From CALABS01 sp050260775 (lineage in GTDB: Bacteria > Pseudomonadota > Alphaproteobacteria > Rhodospirillales > Magnetospirillaceae), in assembly GCA_050260775.1 (NCBI GenBank), contig JBLNCP010000023.1, positions 101,915 through 165,914 on the forward strand: a DNA stretch of 64,000 nt, written 5' to 3'. Positions 8,594-16,472 of the stretch are shown piece after piece. The notes beneath the pieces are model-generated. The model was not told where the DNA came from. It saw only the letters and a program-made list of their open reading frames with translations, and searched no databases. Made by a program: the position numbers and the translations under genes. Within the stretch, counting starts at the first letter, position 1. Each line of letters opens with the position of its first letter.

Positions 8594-9396
8594 TGGGACG
8601 CGGTTGGTTTCTCGGTCTTCTGTTGGCCTGCCTGGCCCTGCCCGCCGCGGCGTTCGAGCTCGCGGGACGGGCGGAGCAGGGCGGCATCCTGCTCGGCCGT
8701 GCCGCACCGGGCGCCGGCGTGTTGCTGGACGGAAAGCCGGTGCCAGTGGACGGCGAGGGCCGCTTCCTGCTGGGGTTCGGCTGGGATGCACCCGCGAACG
8801 CCACACTGCAGGTCGGCGACGAGACCCGCACGCTCAGCGTGGCGCGGCGGGACTGGCCGGTGCAGAAGATCGACGGCCTGCCGCCGGCCAAGGTGACGCC
8901 CGACCCGCAGGCACTCGCCCGCATCAAGGCCGAGAACGAGCTGGTGGCGGCGCGCCGGGCGGTGATCACGCCCACCGCCTTGTTCCTCGCCGGGTTGGCG
9001 CAACCGGCCGCGGGCGTGGTCTCCGGCGTGTTCGGCAGCCAACGCATCCTCAACGGCGAGGCCCGCGCCCCCCATTCCGGCACCGACTTCGCCGCACCCC
9101 AGGGGGCGCCGGTGCATGCGGCGGCCGACGGCGTCGTCACCCTGGCCCATCCCGACATGTACTTCACCGGTCAAACCGTGATGATCGATCACGGCCTCGG
9201 CCTGCAGACGGTGTACGCCCACCTGTCGGCCATCACGGTCGCCGAGGGGCAGAGGGTCGTGGGCGGCCAGCCCATCGGGGCGGTCGGCGCCTCAGGCCGC
9301 GCCACCGGCCCCCACCTCCACTGGGGCGCCAGCTGGCTCGACGTGCGTCTCGATCCGGAAACGGTGCTGGCGGTGCTGGGCGCGCCTCCCCGCTGA
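8590..9396 (+). CDS. Secreted M23 family peptidase (LytM type)
   Basis: 268-residue protein with a clear signal peptide (WFLGLLLACLALPAAAFE). The C-terminal domain has the M23 zinc motifs HSGTDFAAPQGAPV (H-x3-D) and GPHLHWGASW (HxH), so it is predicted to be an active periplasmic peptidoglycan endopeptidase. A beta-rich region with GGILLGRAAPGAGVLLDGK occupies residues 25-85. The start is ATG 8590, overlapping the ctaA stop; ATG 8593 is equally possible. Coupling to ctaA is likely positional and does not by itself imply a shared function. Confidence 0.9.
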   Translation: MMGRGWFLGLLLACLALPAAAFELAGRAEQGGILLGRAAPGAGVLLDGKPVPVDGEGRFLLGFGWDAPANATLQVGDETRTLSVARRDWPVQKIDGLPPAKVTPDPQALARIKAENELVAARRAVITPTALFLAGLAQPAAGVVSGVFGSQRILNGEARAPHSGTDFAAPQGAPVHAAADGVVTLAHPDMYFTGQTVMIDHGLGLQTVYAHLSAITVAEGQRVVGGQPIGAVGASGRATGPHLHWGASWLDVRLDPETVLAVLGAPPR

Positions 9397-9468
9397 CATC
9401 CGAAGAGGGACTTGCCGCCCAGGCGTGTCCGCGACCACATCCCTGGGGTGTCCCCTCGGAGAGCCGCC

Positions 9469-10917
9469 ATGCCCCGCCCACGCCGCCTTGCCGCCCTCGC
9501 GATCGGTCTCGCCGTGGCGCTCGGCGCCTGCGACGGTGCCCAGGGGCGCGAGGGCTTCAACCTGGTCTCGCCCGAGCAGGAGCAGCGCATGGGCCAGGAG
9601 GGGCATGCCGAGATCCTCAAGCAGTTCGGCGGCCCCTACGACGATCCCGACCTGCAGGCCTACGTCGCCGGCGTCGGAACGCGTCTCGCCAAGTTCTCCC
9701 AGGGCGACCAGCGCGATTTCCGCTTCACCGTGCTCGACAGCGACGTGGTCAACGCCATGGCGCTGCCGGGCGGCTACGTCTACGTCACCCGCGGCCTGGT
9801 CGGCCTCGCCGACAACGAGGCGGAGCTGGCGGGGGTGCTGGCCCACGAGATCGGCCACGTCCAGGCCCACCACACCGCCCAGCGGGTGACGCGATCCACC
9901 GTCACCGACCTGGTGGTCGGGGTGCTGGGGGCGGTGGTGGGGCAGCCCGGCGTCTCCGAACTGGCGCAACTGGGGGCCGCGGCCTGGCTGCAGGGCTATT
10001 CCCGCGATCAGGAGCGCGAGGCCGATTCCCTGGGCATCCGCACCCTGGCGGCGACCGGCTACGACCCGCGCGCCATGGCCACCATGCTCGACAAGATGCT
10101 GGCCAAGACGCGGCTCGATGCCGAGGTCGCCGGGCGCGACCCCAACAGCGTCGACCAGTTCGATTTCTTCGCCAGCCACCCGCGGACCGCCGAACGGGTG
10201 CAGGAGGCCCTGGCCGAGGTCGCCGGCGCGCCGTCCGGCGGCGCCCTCGGGCGCGACGAGCTGCTGGCGCGGGTGGACGGCCTGCTCTATGGCGGCGATC
10301 CCAAGGAGGGGGTGGTGCGGGGGCACACCTTCCTGCATCCGGGGCTCGGCATCCGCTTCGACGTGCCGCAAGGCTTCCGCCTGGTCAACGGCGAGGACGC
10401 GGTGATCGCCCAGCATCCGTCGGGGTCGCTGCTGCGCTTTGACCTCGCCAAGGGCAGCGGTGACATGGCCGCCTACGTGGCGCACGACTGGGGCGGGCAG
10501 TTGGGACTGCGTGAAGTCCAGACCTTCACGGTGTCGGGCATGCGGGGCGCCACCGGCCTCGGGCGTGCCGAGACAGAGCACGGGCCCGCCGACGTCCGCC
10601 TCGTCGCCATCGCGCGGCCGCAGGGCGGCATCTACCGCTTCCTGCTGGTGACGCCGCCCGGCCCCGACCAGTATGACCGGGAATTCCAGCAGGCGGTGGC
10701 CAGCCTCAGGCCATTGACGGCCGAGGACAAGGCGCTGATCCGGGCCCAGCACATCAAGGTGGTGACGGTGAAGGCGGGGGACACGGCGGAAAGCCTGGCC
10801 GAGGGCATGGCGCCGGCCGATCGCTTCCGGCTCGAGCGCTTCCGGGTGTTGAACGGGTTGGCCGCCGGACAGGGCGTGCGGCCCGGCCAGAAGGTCAAGC
10901 TGGTGGTGGCCGGATAG
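9469..10917 (+). CDS. M48 family metalloprotease, predicted lipoprotein (copy 1)
   Basis: 482 residues from ATG 9469, chosen because CGGAGAG lies 6-12 bases upstream and a lipoprotein signal with lipobox LGAC follows at once. The M48 motif AHEIGHVQAHH (HExxH) and the downstream EREAD glutamate ligand are intact, so a zinc protease of the Ste24/BepA kind facing the periplasm is expected. The C-terminal ~45 residues (GDTAESLA ... RPGQKVKLV) resemble a LysM-like unit. The product is closely similar along its whole length to the next gene, so the pair is a tandem duplication. Substrates are unknown; E. coli BepA acts in outer-membrane protein quality control. Confidence 0.88.
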   Translation: MPRPRRLAALAIGLAVALGACDGAQGREGFNLVSPEQEQRMGQEGHAEILKQFGGPYDDPDLQAYVAGVGTRLAKFSQGDQRDFRFTVLDSDVVNAMALPGGYVYVTRGLVGLADNEAELAGVLAHEIGHVQAHHTAQRVTRSTVTDLVVGVLGAVVGQPGVSELAQLGAAAWLQGYSRDQEREADSLGIRTLAATGYDPRAMATMLDKMLAKTRLDAEVAGRDPNSVDQFDFFASHPRTAERVQEALAEVAGAPSGGALGRDELLARVDGLLYGGDPKEGVVRGHTFLHPGLGIRFDVPQGFRLVNGEDAVIAQHPSGSLLRFDLAKGSGDMAAYVAHDWGGQLGLREVQTFTVSGMRGATGLGRAETEHGPADVRLVAIARPQGGIYRFLLVTPPGPDQYDREFQQAVASLRPLTAEDKALIRAQHIKVVTVKAGDTAESLAEGMAPADRFRLERFRVLNGLAAGQGVRPGQKVKLVVAG

Positions 10918-10978
10918 AACCTTCGGCGGTATCCTGGGGCGCGAACGGATCAGCCATCCAACGCGCCCCGGATATCCC

Positions 10979-12439
10979 ATGCGACCGACCCGCCGCCAGA
11001 CCCTTGCCGCCCTCCTTGCCGGCCTCGCCACCCCCGTGCTGTCCGGATGCCAGGTGTCGCCGGGCGACGGCAGCCAGCACTTCAACCTGCTGTCGGCCGA
11101 CGACGAGAGGAAGATGGGCCGCGACAGCCACCCGCAGATCCTCAAGCAGTTCAACGGCGTCTACGGCGACCCCGCCGTGTCGGCCTACGTCGCGGGCGTC
11201 GGCCAGCGCCTGGGCGGGCGCACCGAGACCCCGGGGGCCGAGTTCCGCTTCACCGTGCTCGACACCGAGATCGTCAACGCCATGGCGGTCCCCGGCGGCT
11301 ACGTCTACATCACCCGCGGGCTGCTGGGCTTGGTGTCCAACGAGGCGGAGATGGCCGGCGTGATGGGGCACGAGCTCGGCCACATCCTCGCGCGGCATTC
11401 CGCCCAGCAATACAGCCGGGCGATGGCCGCCAATTTCGGCGCGACCCTGCTGGGGGCGGTGGTCGGGAGTTCCGGCGTCGCCGACCTCGCCTCGCTGGGC
11501 GGGGCGGCCTGGCTGCAGGCCTATTCGCGGGAAAACGAGTTCGAGGCCGATTCCCTCGGCGTGCGCTACATGAGCCGCGGTGGCTGGAACGCGCGGGCGA
11601 TGGTGTCCATGCTGACCAAGCTGCGCGAGCATTCCCGCCTCGAGGCGATCATGGCCGGGCGCGATCCCGACAGCGTCGACGAGGTGCACATGATGGCCAC
11701 CCACCCGCGCACCGTCGACCGGGTCGAGGCGGCAATCCACCAGACCCTGGGCGCCCCGCCCCAGGGAGCGCTGGGCGAGGAGACCTTCCTCGAGCGCATC
11801 GACGGTCTGGTGTGGGGGGACGATCCGGCCAACGGCATGGTGCGGGACAGAAGCTTCCTGCATCCCCAGATGGGCTTCCGTTTCGACGTCCCGCCCGGCT
11901 TCCGCCTCGTCAACGGCGACAAGGCGGTGACCGGGCGCAACCCGGCCGGCGCCGCCATCGTGTTTGACGCCGCGCCGGGGCGGGGCGTCGCCGACATGGC
12001 GACCTACCTGATGCGGTCGTGGATGCCCAGGGCCGAGCTCGCCAACGGTGAGCGGATCGAGGTCAACGGCCTGCCGGCGGCCACCGCCACCACCCGCGCC
12101 CGCACCCGCCGTGGCCCGCTCGACGTGCGCCTGGTCGCCATCCGGCTCGATCCCGAGACCATCACCCGCTTCACCTTCGTCACGCCGCCGCAGCTGACCG
12201 CCAGCCTGGGCGAGGACCTCAAGCGCACCACCTACAGCTTCCGCGCCCTGTCGCCGGCCGAGCGCGCCGCCATCCAGCCTTATCGGGTGCGGGTGGTGAC
12301 GGTCGGGCGCGGCGACACGGCGGAGTCCCTCGCCGCGCGCATGGTGCTGGAGCGCAAGGCCGAGCACTTCCGCGTCATCAACGGGCTGGCGGCCGGCGAG
12401 GAGCCGCCGCCGGGCCGCAAGGTCAAGATCGTGTTGTAA
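10979..12439 (+). CDS. M48 family metalloprotease, predicted lipoprotein (copy 2)
   Basis: 486-residue paralogue of the preceding gene, 61 bp downstream on the same strand. The leader has twin arginines (PTRRQTLAALLAG), which could mean Tat export, and ends in a lipobox LSGC. MGHELGHILARH supplies the HExxH motif, ENEFEAD the third ligand, and the LysM-like tail (GDTAESLAARM) is kept. Both copies share FRFTVLD, NAMA(L/V)PGGYVY and HPRT segments, so both appear active. The different leaders suggest different export routes or timing. Confidence 0.88.
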   Translation: MRPTRRQTLAALLAGLATPVLSGCQVSPGDGSQHFNLLSADDERKMGRDSHPQILKQFNGVYGDPAVSAYVAGVGQRLGGRTETPGAEFRFTVLDTEIVNAMAVPGGYVYITRGLLGLVSNEAEMAGVMGHELGHILARHSAQQYSRAMAANFGATLLGAVVGSSGVADLASLGGAAWLQAYSRENEFEADSLGVRYMSRGGWNARAMVSMLTKLREHSRLEAIMAGRDPDSVDEVHMMATHPRTVDRVEAAIHQTLGAPPQGALGEETFLERIDGLVWGDDPANGMVRDRSFLHPQMGFRFDVPPGFRLVNGDKAVTGRNPAGAAIVFDAAPGRGVADMATYLMRSWMPRAELANGERIEVNGLPAATATTRARTRRGPLDVRLVAIRLDPETITRFTFVTPPQLTASLGEDLKRTTYSFRALSPAERAAIQPYRVRVVTVGRGDTAESLAARMVLERKAEHFRVINGLAAGEEPPPGRKVKIVL

Positions 12440-12458
12440 GTCCTGCCGTCACCAAACC

Positions 12459-12574
12459 GTCATCCCGGCCAAGCGCAGCCGACGAGCCCCGTCGTCATTG
12501 GCGGGCTTGACCCGGCGATCCAGGCGACACCGCAAGGACGCATTAAATGCTCGGGTCAGGCCCGAGCATGACGG
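12459..12574. repeat. Intergenic palindromic repeat, family B
   Basis: The gap between the convergent M48 and metallophosphoesterase genes holds a GTCAT-bounded repeat with inner segments CGGGCTTGACCCGGCGATCC and GCTCGGGTCAGGCCCGAGC. The latter is a 7-bp hairpin with a 5-base loop (12549-12567). A related element is at 38623-38724. No gene is visible here. Confidence 0.75.
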
Positions 12575-12588
12575 GTGGGTGGGGCGGC

Positions 12589-13401
12589 TCAGCCCTCGAT
12601 CATCTGCAGGATCTGGCCGTCGGCGCCGAAGCAGGCGGCGGTCAGCGGGCCGCCGCAGCCGCAGCCGGCGTCGAGGCTGGCGGTGAAGGCGCCCACGCGC
12701 ACGCCGCCGCGGCGGCGGTCCGACCCGCGCACCACCAGGCGGAAGCCGCCGTAGGGCTGGTCCAGCAGTTCGAAGCCGGCCGAGCCCCACCAGAAGGCGT
12801 CCATCTGGGCCGACAGCGGCCGCGATGGGTCGAGGCCGGCATGGACGAACAGCAACTGGCCGTCGTCGGTGAAGGCGGCGTGCCTGAGGATGCTCATCAG
12901 CGAGGTGTGGCCGTCCCAGGCGCGCATGTTCTGGCGCAGTGCGCTGGTCCAGCGGGTCAGCGCCAGAATCCCTTCGCGGGCGGCGCCGAAGCCCTCGTCG
13001 ACGTTGCCGCCGTAGGCGGTCACCGTCGGGGCGATGCCGTGGTCGACCATCCAGCGGAGCACGTCCACCGGATTGGGGGCGAACTGGAGCTGGAGCAGCT
13101 TCTGCCACATCTCCTCCTGGGCGCCGCGCAGGTAGACGACGTCATCGACCTCGACGCCGTCACGGGCGATGAAGGCGCGGCGGAAGGTCAGCATTTCGTC
13201 GATGGTGGCGCGCACCTCGGGGCCGTAGCCCAGGTAGTCGCCGAGATAGACGACCTGGTCGCCGGGGGTCAGTTCCGCGGTCAGATGCTGATGAAGGGCG
13301 CGCAGCCGCGCAGCCTCGCCGTGGATGGCGGCGATCGCCCAGATGCGGCCGCCGCCGCGCATGGTGGCGAAGATGTTGGTATCCGACACGACGCCGCTCA
13401 A
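12589..13401 (-). CDS. Degenerate metallophosphoesterase-like protein
   Basis: 270-residue protein with the calcineurin-like phosphoesterase layout but several altered metal-site residues. The usual GDxHG is AAIHG (residues 24-28), and GNH(E/D) is GAQE (93-96). The second block YLGDYLGYG (53-60) and the late FVHAGLDP block are retained. Residues VYLRGAQEEMWQKLLQLQF look well structured. Loss of the first Asp and of the Asn-His pair argues against normal two-metal hydrolysis, so a binding or regulatory role is possible. The start is uncertain: TTG 13401 or GTG 13389 in the same frame, with AGGGGG upstream. It follows carD on the same strand. Confidence 0.7.
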   Translation of the reverse strand: MSGVVSDTNIFATMRGGGRIWAIAAIHGEAARLRALHQHLTAELTPGDQVVYLGDYLGYGPEVRATIDEMLTFRRAFIARDGVEVDDVVYLRGAQEEMWQKLLQLQFAPNPVDVLRWMVDHGIAPTVTAYGGNVDEGFGAAREGILALTRWTSALRQNMRAWDGHTSLMSILRHAAFTDDGQLLFVHAGLDPSRPLSAQMDAFWWGSAGFELLDQPYGGFRLVVRGSDRRRGGVRVGAFTASLDAGCGCGGPLTAACFGADGQILQMIEG

Positions 13402-13526
13402 ACCCCCTGGTCTTCCCCAAGACCGGCGGGAGTCACGCCCGCCGGTTGGGCACTGTCGCAGGGTGCGGACGAATGGTCAACGGGACCGTTGCAGGACATC
13501 GAGGCGTCTTGGCGGAGCCCCGAGCC

Positions 13527-14021
13527 TCAGGCGGCTTCGAGAAGCTGCTCGAGTTTGGCGGTGGCCGCCTCGGTGTCGATGCGCTCGACCGCCGCCAGCT
13601 CGCTGGCGAGACGCTCCAGCGCCGCCTCGTAGATCTGGCGTTCGCTGTAGGATTGGTCGGGCTGGTTGGCGTTGCGGTGGAGGTCGCGCACCACCTCGGC
13701 GATGGACACCGGATCGCCGGAATTGATCTTGGCCTCGTATTCCTGGGCGCGGCGGCTCCACATGGTGCGCTTGACCTTGGCGCGGCCCTTGAGCGTCGAC
13801 AGCGCGGTCTCCATGACCGAGCGGGTCGACAGCTTGCGCAGGCCCGACTTGTGGGCCTTGGCCACCGGCACGCGCAGCGTCATGCGGTCGCGGTCGAAGG
13901 TGATGACGAACAGCTGCAGCTTCATGCCGCCGATTTCCTGGTTCTCGATGGCGACGACCTGGCCCACGCCATGGGTCGGATAAACGACGTAGTCGCCTTC
14001 GATGAAAGTCGTGCTCGACAT
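13527..14021 (-). CDS. carD: CarD family transcriptional regulator
   Basis: 164 residues from ATG 14021 (MSSTTFIEGDYVVYPTHGVG). The N-terminal Tudor-like RNA-polymerase interaction domain carries YVVYPTHGVGQVVAIE, followed by an all-helical DNA-binding half. CarD proteins bind the RNA polymerase beta subunit and stabilise open promoter complexes, mainly at rRNA and stress promoters. An in-frame upstream ATG at 14132 exists, but its product would begin with unrelated sequence and the family start fits 14021. The gene has a ~190-base leader with a strong hairpin. Confidence 0.93.
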   Translation of the reverse strand: MSSTTFIEGDYVVYPTHGVGQVVAIENQEIGGMKLQLFVITFDRDRMTLRVPVAKAHKSGLRKLSTRSVMETALSTLKGRAKVKRTMWSRRAQEYEAKINSGDPVSIAEVVRDLHRNANQPDQSYSERQIYEAALERLASELAAVERIDTEAATAKLEQLLEAA

Positions 14022-14060
14022 CGGGTCACATTCCTCGGGTGAGCCCCTAACGACGCGCGC

Positions 14061-14093
14061 GGTCGGTCCCTGGAAGCAACAGGGAATCCGACC
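14061..14093 (-). promoter_or_regulatory. Hairpin in the carD leader
   Basis: Arms GGTCGG-TCCCTG (14061-14072) and CAGGGA-CCGACC (14080-14093) pair over 12 bp with a 2-base bulge and a 7-base loop, 40 bases before the carD start. Further up, on the minus strand, TGCTATAAG (14206-14214) resembles an extended -10, which would put this hairpin in the 5' leader. The rest of the 314-bp carD-fdxA gap shows only the fdxA terminator. Confidence 0.55.
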
Positions 14094-14238
14094 TCGTCTG
14101 CGACGGGCGGGGTGATCGCTTCGGTTGTCCACTGGTGGGCGGCGCGAATGCCGCCGCGGGCTTTCGCCAAACGGCTTGCCGTCGGCACAGTTCGACGGAC
14201 TTGCCCTTATAGCATGAAGGCCCCGTTTGGGACCAGGG

Positions 14239-14272
14239 AAAAAACCCGGCTACCCCCTCGGGGTGGCCGGGT
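14239..14272 (-). terminator. Rho-independent terminator of fdxA
   Basis: On the minus strand ACCCGGC...GCCGGGT (14244-14272) forms a GC-rich stem, extended by inner ACCCC/GGGGT pairs, followed directly by six U residues (14239-14244). It is about 65 bases after the fdxA stop and is the clearest intrinsic terminator in the window. Confidence 0.85.
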
Positions 14273-14335
14273 CCATCGGCGGTTGGGCGGTCGGCGGACG
14301 CACGCCCGGCGAACGACGGGGAAGCCCCCGCGGCC

Positions 14336-14668
14336 TCAGCCCTTGCCGGGGTTGGGCGACAGCAGCGAGGCCTTGCCGGGCTTGTCCTTCCAGGCATCGG
14401 CGTCGGCGGGCACCTCGCCCTTGCGGGTGATGTTGGGCCACGAGCCGGCGTATTCGCGGTTGACGCCCAGCCAGTTGGCGGCGCTGGGATCGGAATCGGG
14501 CACGATGGCCTCGGCCGGGCATTCCGGCTCGCAGACGCCGCAATCGATGCATTCGTCCGGATTGATCACCAGGAAGTTCTCGCCCTCGTAGAAGCAGTCG
14601 ACGGGGCACACCTCGACGCAGTCCTGGTACTTGCACTTCACGCAGTTCTCGGTGACGACGTAGGTCAT
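14336..14668 (-). CDS. fdxA: 7Fe ferredoxin, FdxA type
   Basis: 110-residue low-potential electron carrier. The cysteine spacing matches Azotobacter ferredoxin I shifted by one: C9, C17 and C50 for the [3Fe-4S] cluster, C21, C40, C43 and C46 for the [4Fe-4S] cluster, plus the non-ligand C12 and C25. The C-terminal ~55 residues (NREYAGSWPNITRKG...) are the usual extension of the alphaproteobacterial form. It sits next to carD, a common arrangement. A strong terminator follows. Confidence 0.95.
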   Translation of the reverse strand: MTYVVTENCVKCKYQDCVEVCPVDCFYEGENFLVINPDECIDCGVCEPECPAEAIVPDSDPSAANWLGVNREYAGSWPNITRKGEVPADADAWKDKPGKASLLSPNPGKG

Positions 14669-14702
14669 TTCATTCCACTCCGAAGGAACCTTCTCCGGCT
14701 CG

Positions 14703-15164
14703 TCAGACGAGCCCCTCGCCCAGGTTCAGGCGGCCCATGGCGCGCTTGCGCGCCGCCCCGGAATCCTGGTCGGCAACATAGACGAGGCCGGCGATGCGGC
14801 GCACCAGGTTGGCCTCGTAATCGTGGAGGTGGCCGTCGGCGTAGGCCACTTCCCACAGCATCTCGATCAGGCGGACCCGTTCGTCGTAGTCGAAGGCGTC
14901 CTTGATCGTGCGGGTGAACCCGACCAGCTGGACCGAGCGCTCGGTCTCGGCCACCGCCTCGGCGAACAACCGCTCGGCATCCTCGGCGCCCAGGCCGAAG
15001 CGGTCACGCAGCAGCTTGAGGATGCGGATACGTTCGGACTCGTCCAGATGCCCGTCCAGGGACGCCGCCTCGACCAGCAGCGCCGCCGCCGCCAGCCGGA
15101 TGCGCGCCCCAGGGTCCGCCGTGTGGTCACGGCGCGACAGCAAGTCCTTGAACATGCCGATCAT
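14703..15164 (-). CDS. TerB-like tellurite-resistance family protein
   Basis: 153 residues from ATG 15164 (MIGMFKDLL), preferred over an upstream ATG because a GGAG sequence lies about 10 bases before it. The all-helical TerB-like domain shows AALLVEAASLDGHLDESE and the second acidic motif VAYADGHLHDYEANLVRRI, the pair of Asp/Glu-rich turns typical of the family and likely metal-binding. It is cytosolic and its function is poorly known. It lies between fdxA and terC. Confidence 0.85.
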   Translation of the reverse strand: MIGMFKDLLSRRDHTADPGARIRLAAAALLVEAASLDGHLDESERIRILKLLRDRFGLGAEDAERLFAEAVAETERSVQLVGFTRTIKDAFDYDERVRLIEMLWEVAYADGHLHDYEANLVRRIAGLVYVADQDSGAARKRAMGRLNLGEGLV

Positions 15165-15252
15165 GGTGAAAGGCTCCAGCAGGGCCGAGCGGCGAAGCGA
15201 TAGCATAGGCGCTTTCGCGGCTCAACCCCTCGGACTTTAGGGTCTTGCTCCG

Positions 15253-16002
15253 TCAGGGCACGGGGTGGCGCAGCCGCACCGGCTTGCGCCGCCGCCGCGC
15301 CGCCAGATTGAGCGCCTCCACCAGCACCGAGAAGCCCATGGCGAAGTAGAGGTAGCCCTTGGGGATGTGGAAGCCCATGCCGTCGGCCACCAGGCTCATG
15401 CCCACCAGCAGCAGGAACGACAGGGCCAGAATCTTGACGGTGGGGTGCTTGGACACGAAGGCCGACAGCGGTCCCGAGGCGACCAGCATGACCGCCACCG
15501 CCAGGACGACGGCCGCGGCCATCACCCACAACTGGCTGGCCATGCCCACGGCGGTGATCACCGAATCCAGCGAGAAGACGATGTCGAGGATGCCGATCTG
15601 CAGGATGGTGGCGGCGAAGCCGGCGCCCGCCGCCTTGATGGCGCCGGGCTCTGGCTCGCCCTCGTCCTCGCCTTCCAGCGAGCCGTGGATCTCGTGGGTG
15701 GCCTTGGCCAGCAGGAACACGCCGCCGCCCATCAGGATGATGTCGCGCCATGACACCGGCTGGCCCAAGAGGGTGAACACCGGCTCCACCAGTCCGGCGA
15801 TCCACGCCAGCGAGGCCAGCAGCAGCAACCGGGTGATCAGGGCGAAGGCGAGGCCGAGCCGGCGGGCCTGCGGCCGCTGCGCCTCGGGCAGGCGGTCGGC
15901 CAGGATGGCCAGGAACACCAGATTGTCGATGCCGAGTACGATCTCGAGGGCCGAGAGGGTCAGCAGGCTGAGCCAGATCTGGGGATCGGTAAGCCACTCC
16001 AT
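15253..16002 (-). CDS. TerC family integral membrane protein
   Basis: 249 residues with about seven membrane helices. Characteristic motifs are EIVLGIDNLVFLAIL near the N-terminus and DIVFSLDSVITAVGMA in the second half, whose acidic residues sit within membrane helices. TerC proteins have been linked to tellurite resistance and to manganese/metal export that supports exoenzyme metalation. The TerB-like neighbour makes a functional pair plausible, though the full ter operon is absent. Confidence 0.9.
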   Translation of the reverse strand: MEWLTDPQIWLSLLTLSALEIVLGIDNLVFLAILADRLPEAQRPQARRLGLAFALITRLLLLASLAWIAGLVEPVFTLLGQPVSWRDIILMGGGVFLLAKATHEIHGSLEGEDEGEPEPGAIKAAGAGFAATILQIGILDIVFSLDSVITAVGMASQLWVMAAAVVLAVAVMLVASGPLSAFVSKHPTVKILALSFLLLVGMSLVADGMGFHIPKGYLYFAMGFSVLVEALNLAARRRRKPVRLRHPVP

Positions 16003-16080
16003 GGGGCGGGCATCCTTGGCGATGAACAGGCGCGCGAGAGTGTAAGGACATTTCGCGCGAATTCCAGGCGGAAGGACCGA

Positions 16081-16362
16081 TCAGTCGTCCTCGGCCGGCG
16101 GCGGCGGGTCCAACTCGCGGTACAGAGCCTGGGCTTCCGGGGCGGGTCCGCGGCGTTCGCCCAGCGCCAGCACCGTCACCCGCCGCCAGCGCTTGCCGGT
16201 GGGAAACACCAGCTCGTCACCGGCCCGCACCCCCTGCGCGGCCTTGACCACCACCACCCCGTTGAGGCGGACCTCGCCCGCCTCGACCACCGACGCGGCC
16301 AGGCTGCGCGTCTTGAAAAAGCGCGCGAACCACAGCCACTTGTCGATGCGGAGACTGGTCAT
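16081..16362 (-). CDS. S4-domain RNA-binding protein (HslR-like)
   Basis: 93 residues from ATG 16362 (MTSLRIDKWLWFARFFKTRS). The S4 fold is clear: RIDKWLWFARFFKTRSLA, then VEAGEVRLNGVVVVKAAQGVRAGDELVF. Family members such as HslR recognise stalled 50S-peptidyl-tRNA complexes. The open frame extends upstream to 16389 into a palindromic repeat, so the later ATG, preceded by GGGGTGATGGG, is preferred. An acidic Pro-rich tail (PPPPAEDD) ends the protein. Confidence 0.88.
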   Translation of the reverse strand: MTSLRIDKWLWFARFFKTRSLAASVVEAGEVRLNGVVVVKAAQGVRAGDELVFPTGKRWRRVTVLALGERRGPAPEAQALYRELDPPPPAEDD

Positions 16363-16375
16363 CCCATCACCCCCT

Positions 16376-16461
16376 GTCATCCCGAGCATCGCGAGGGATC
16401 TCGTCCGGCAATCTCTGGCGGTCGTGCAAGGGATCCTTCGTCACGGCGCTCCTCAGGTGAC
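16376..16461. repeat. Intergenic palindromic repeat, family A (diverged copy)
   Basis: Starts GTCATCCCGAG and has GAGGGATCTCGTCCGG, matching the copy at 4122, but the right half has drifted (CTCCTCAGGTGACGG). It fills the gap between nrdJ and the S4-protein gene, which are both on the minus strand. Confidence 0.7.
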
Positions 16462-16472
16462 GGTGGGTTGTC

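Noticed and set aside
7537..9396. Plus-strand open frame extending the M23 peptidase upstream over ctaA
   Set aside because: The upstream part is a shadow of ctaA in another frame; the signal peptide begins at 8590.
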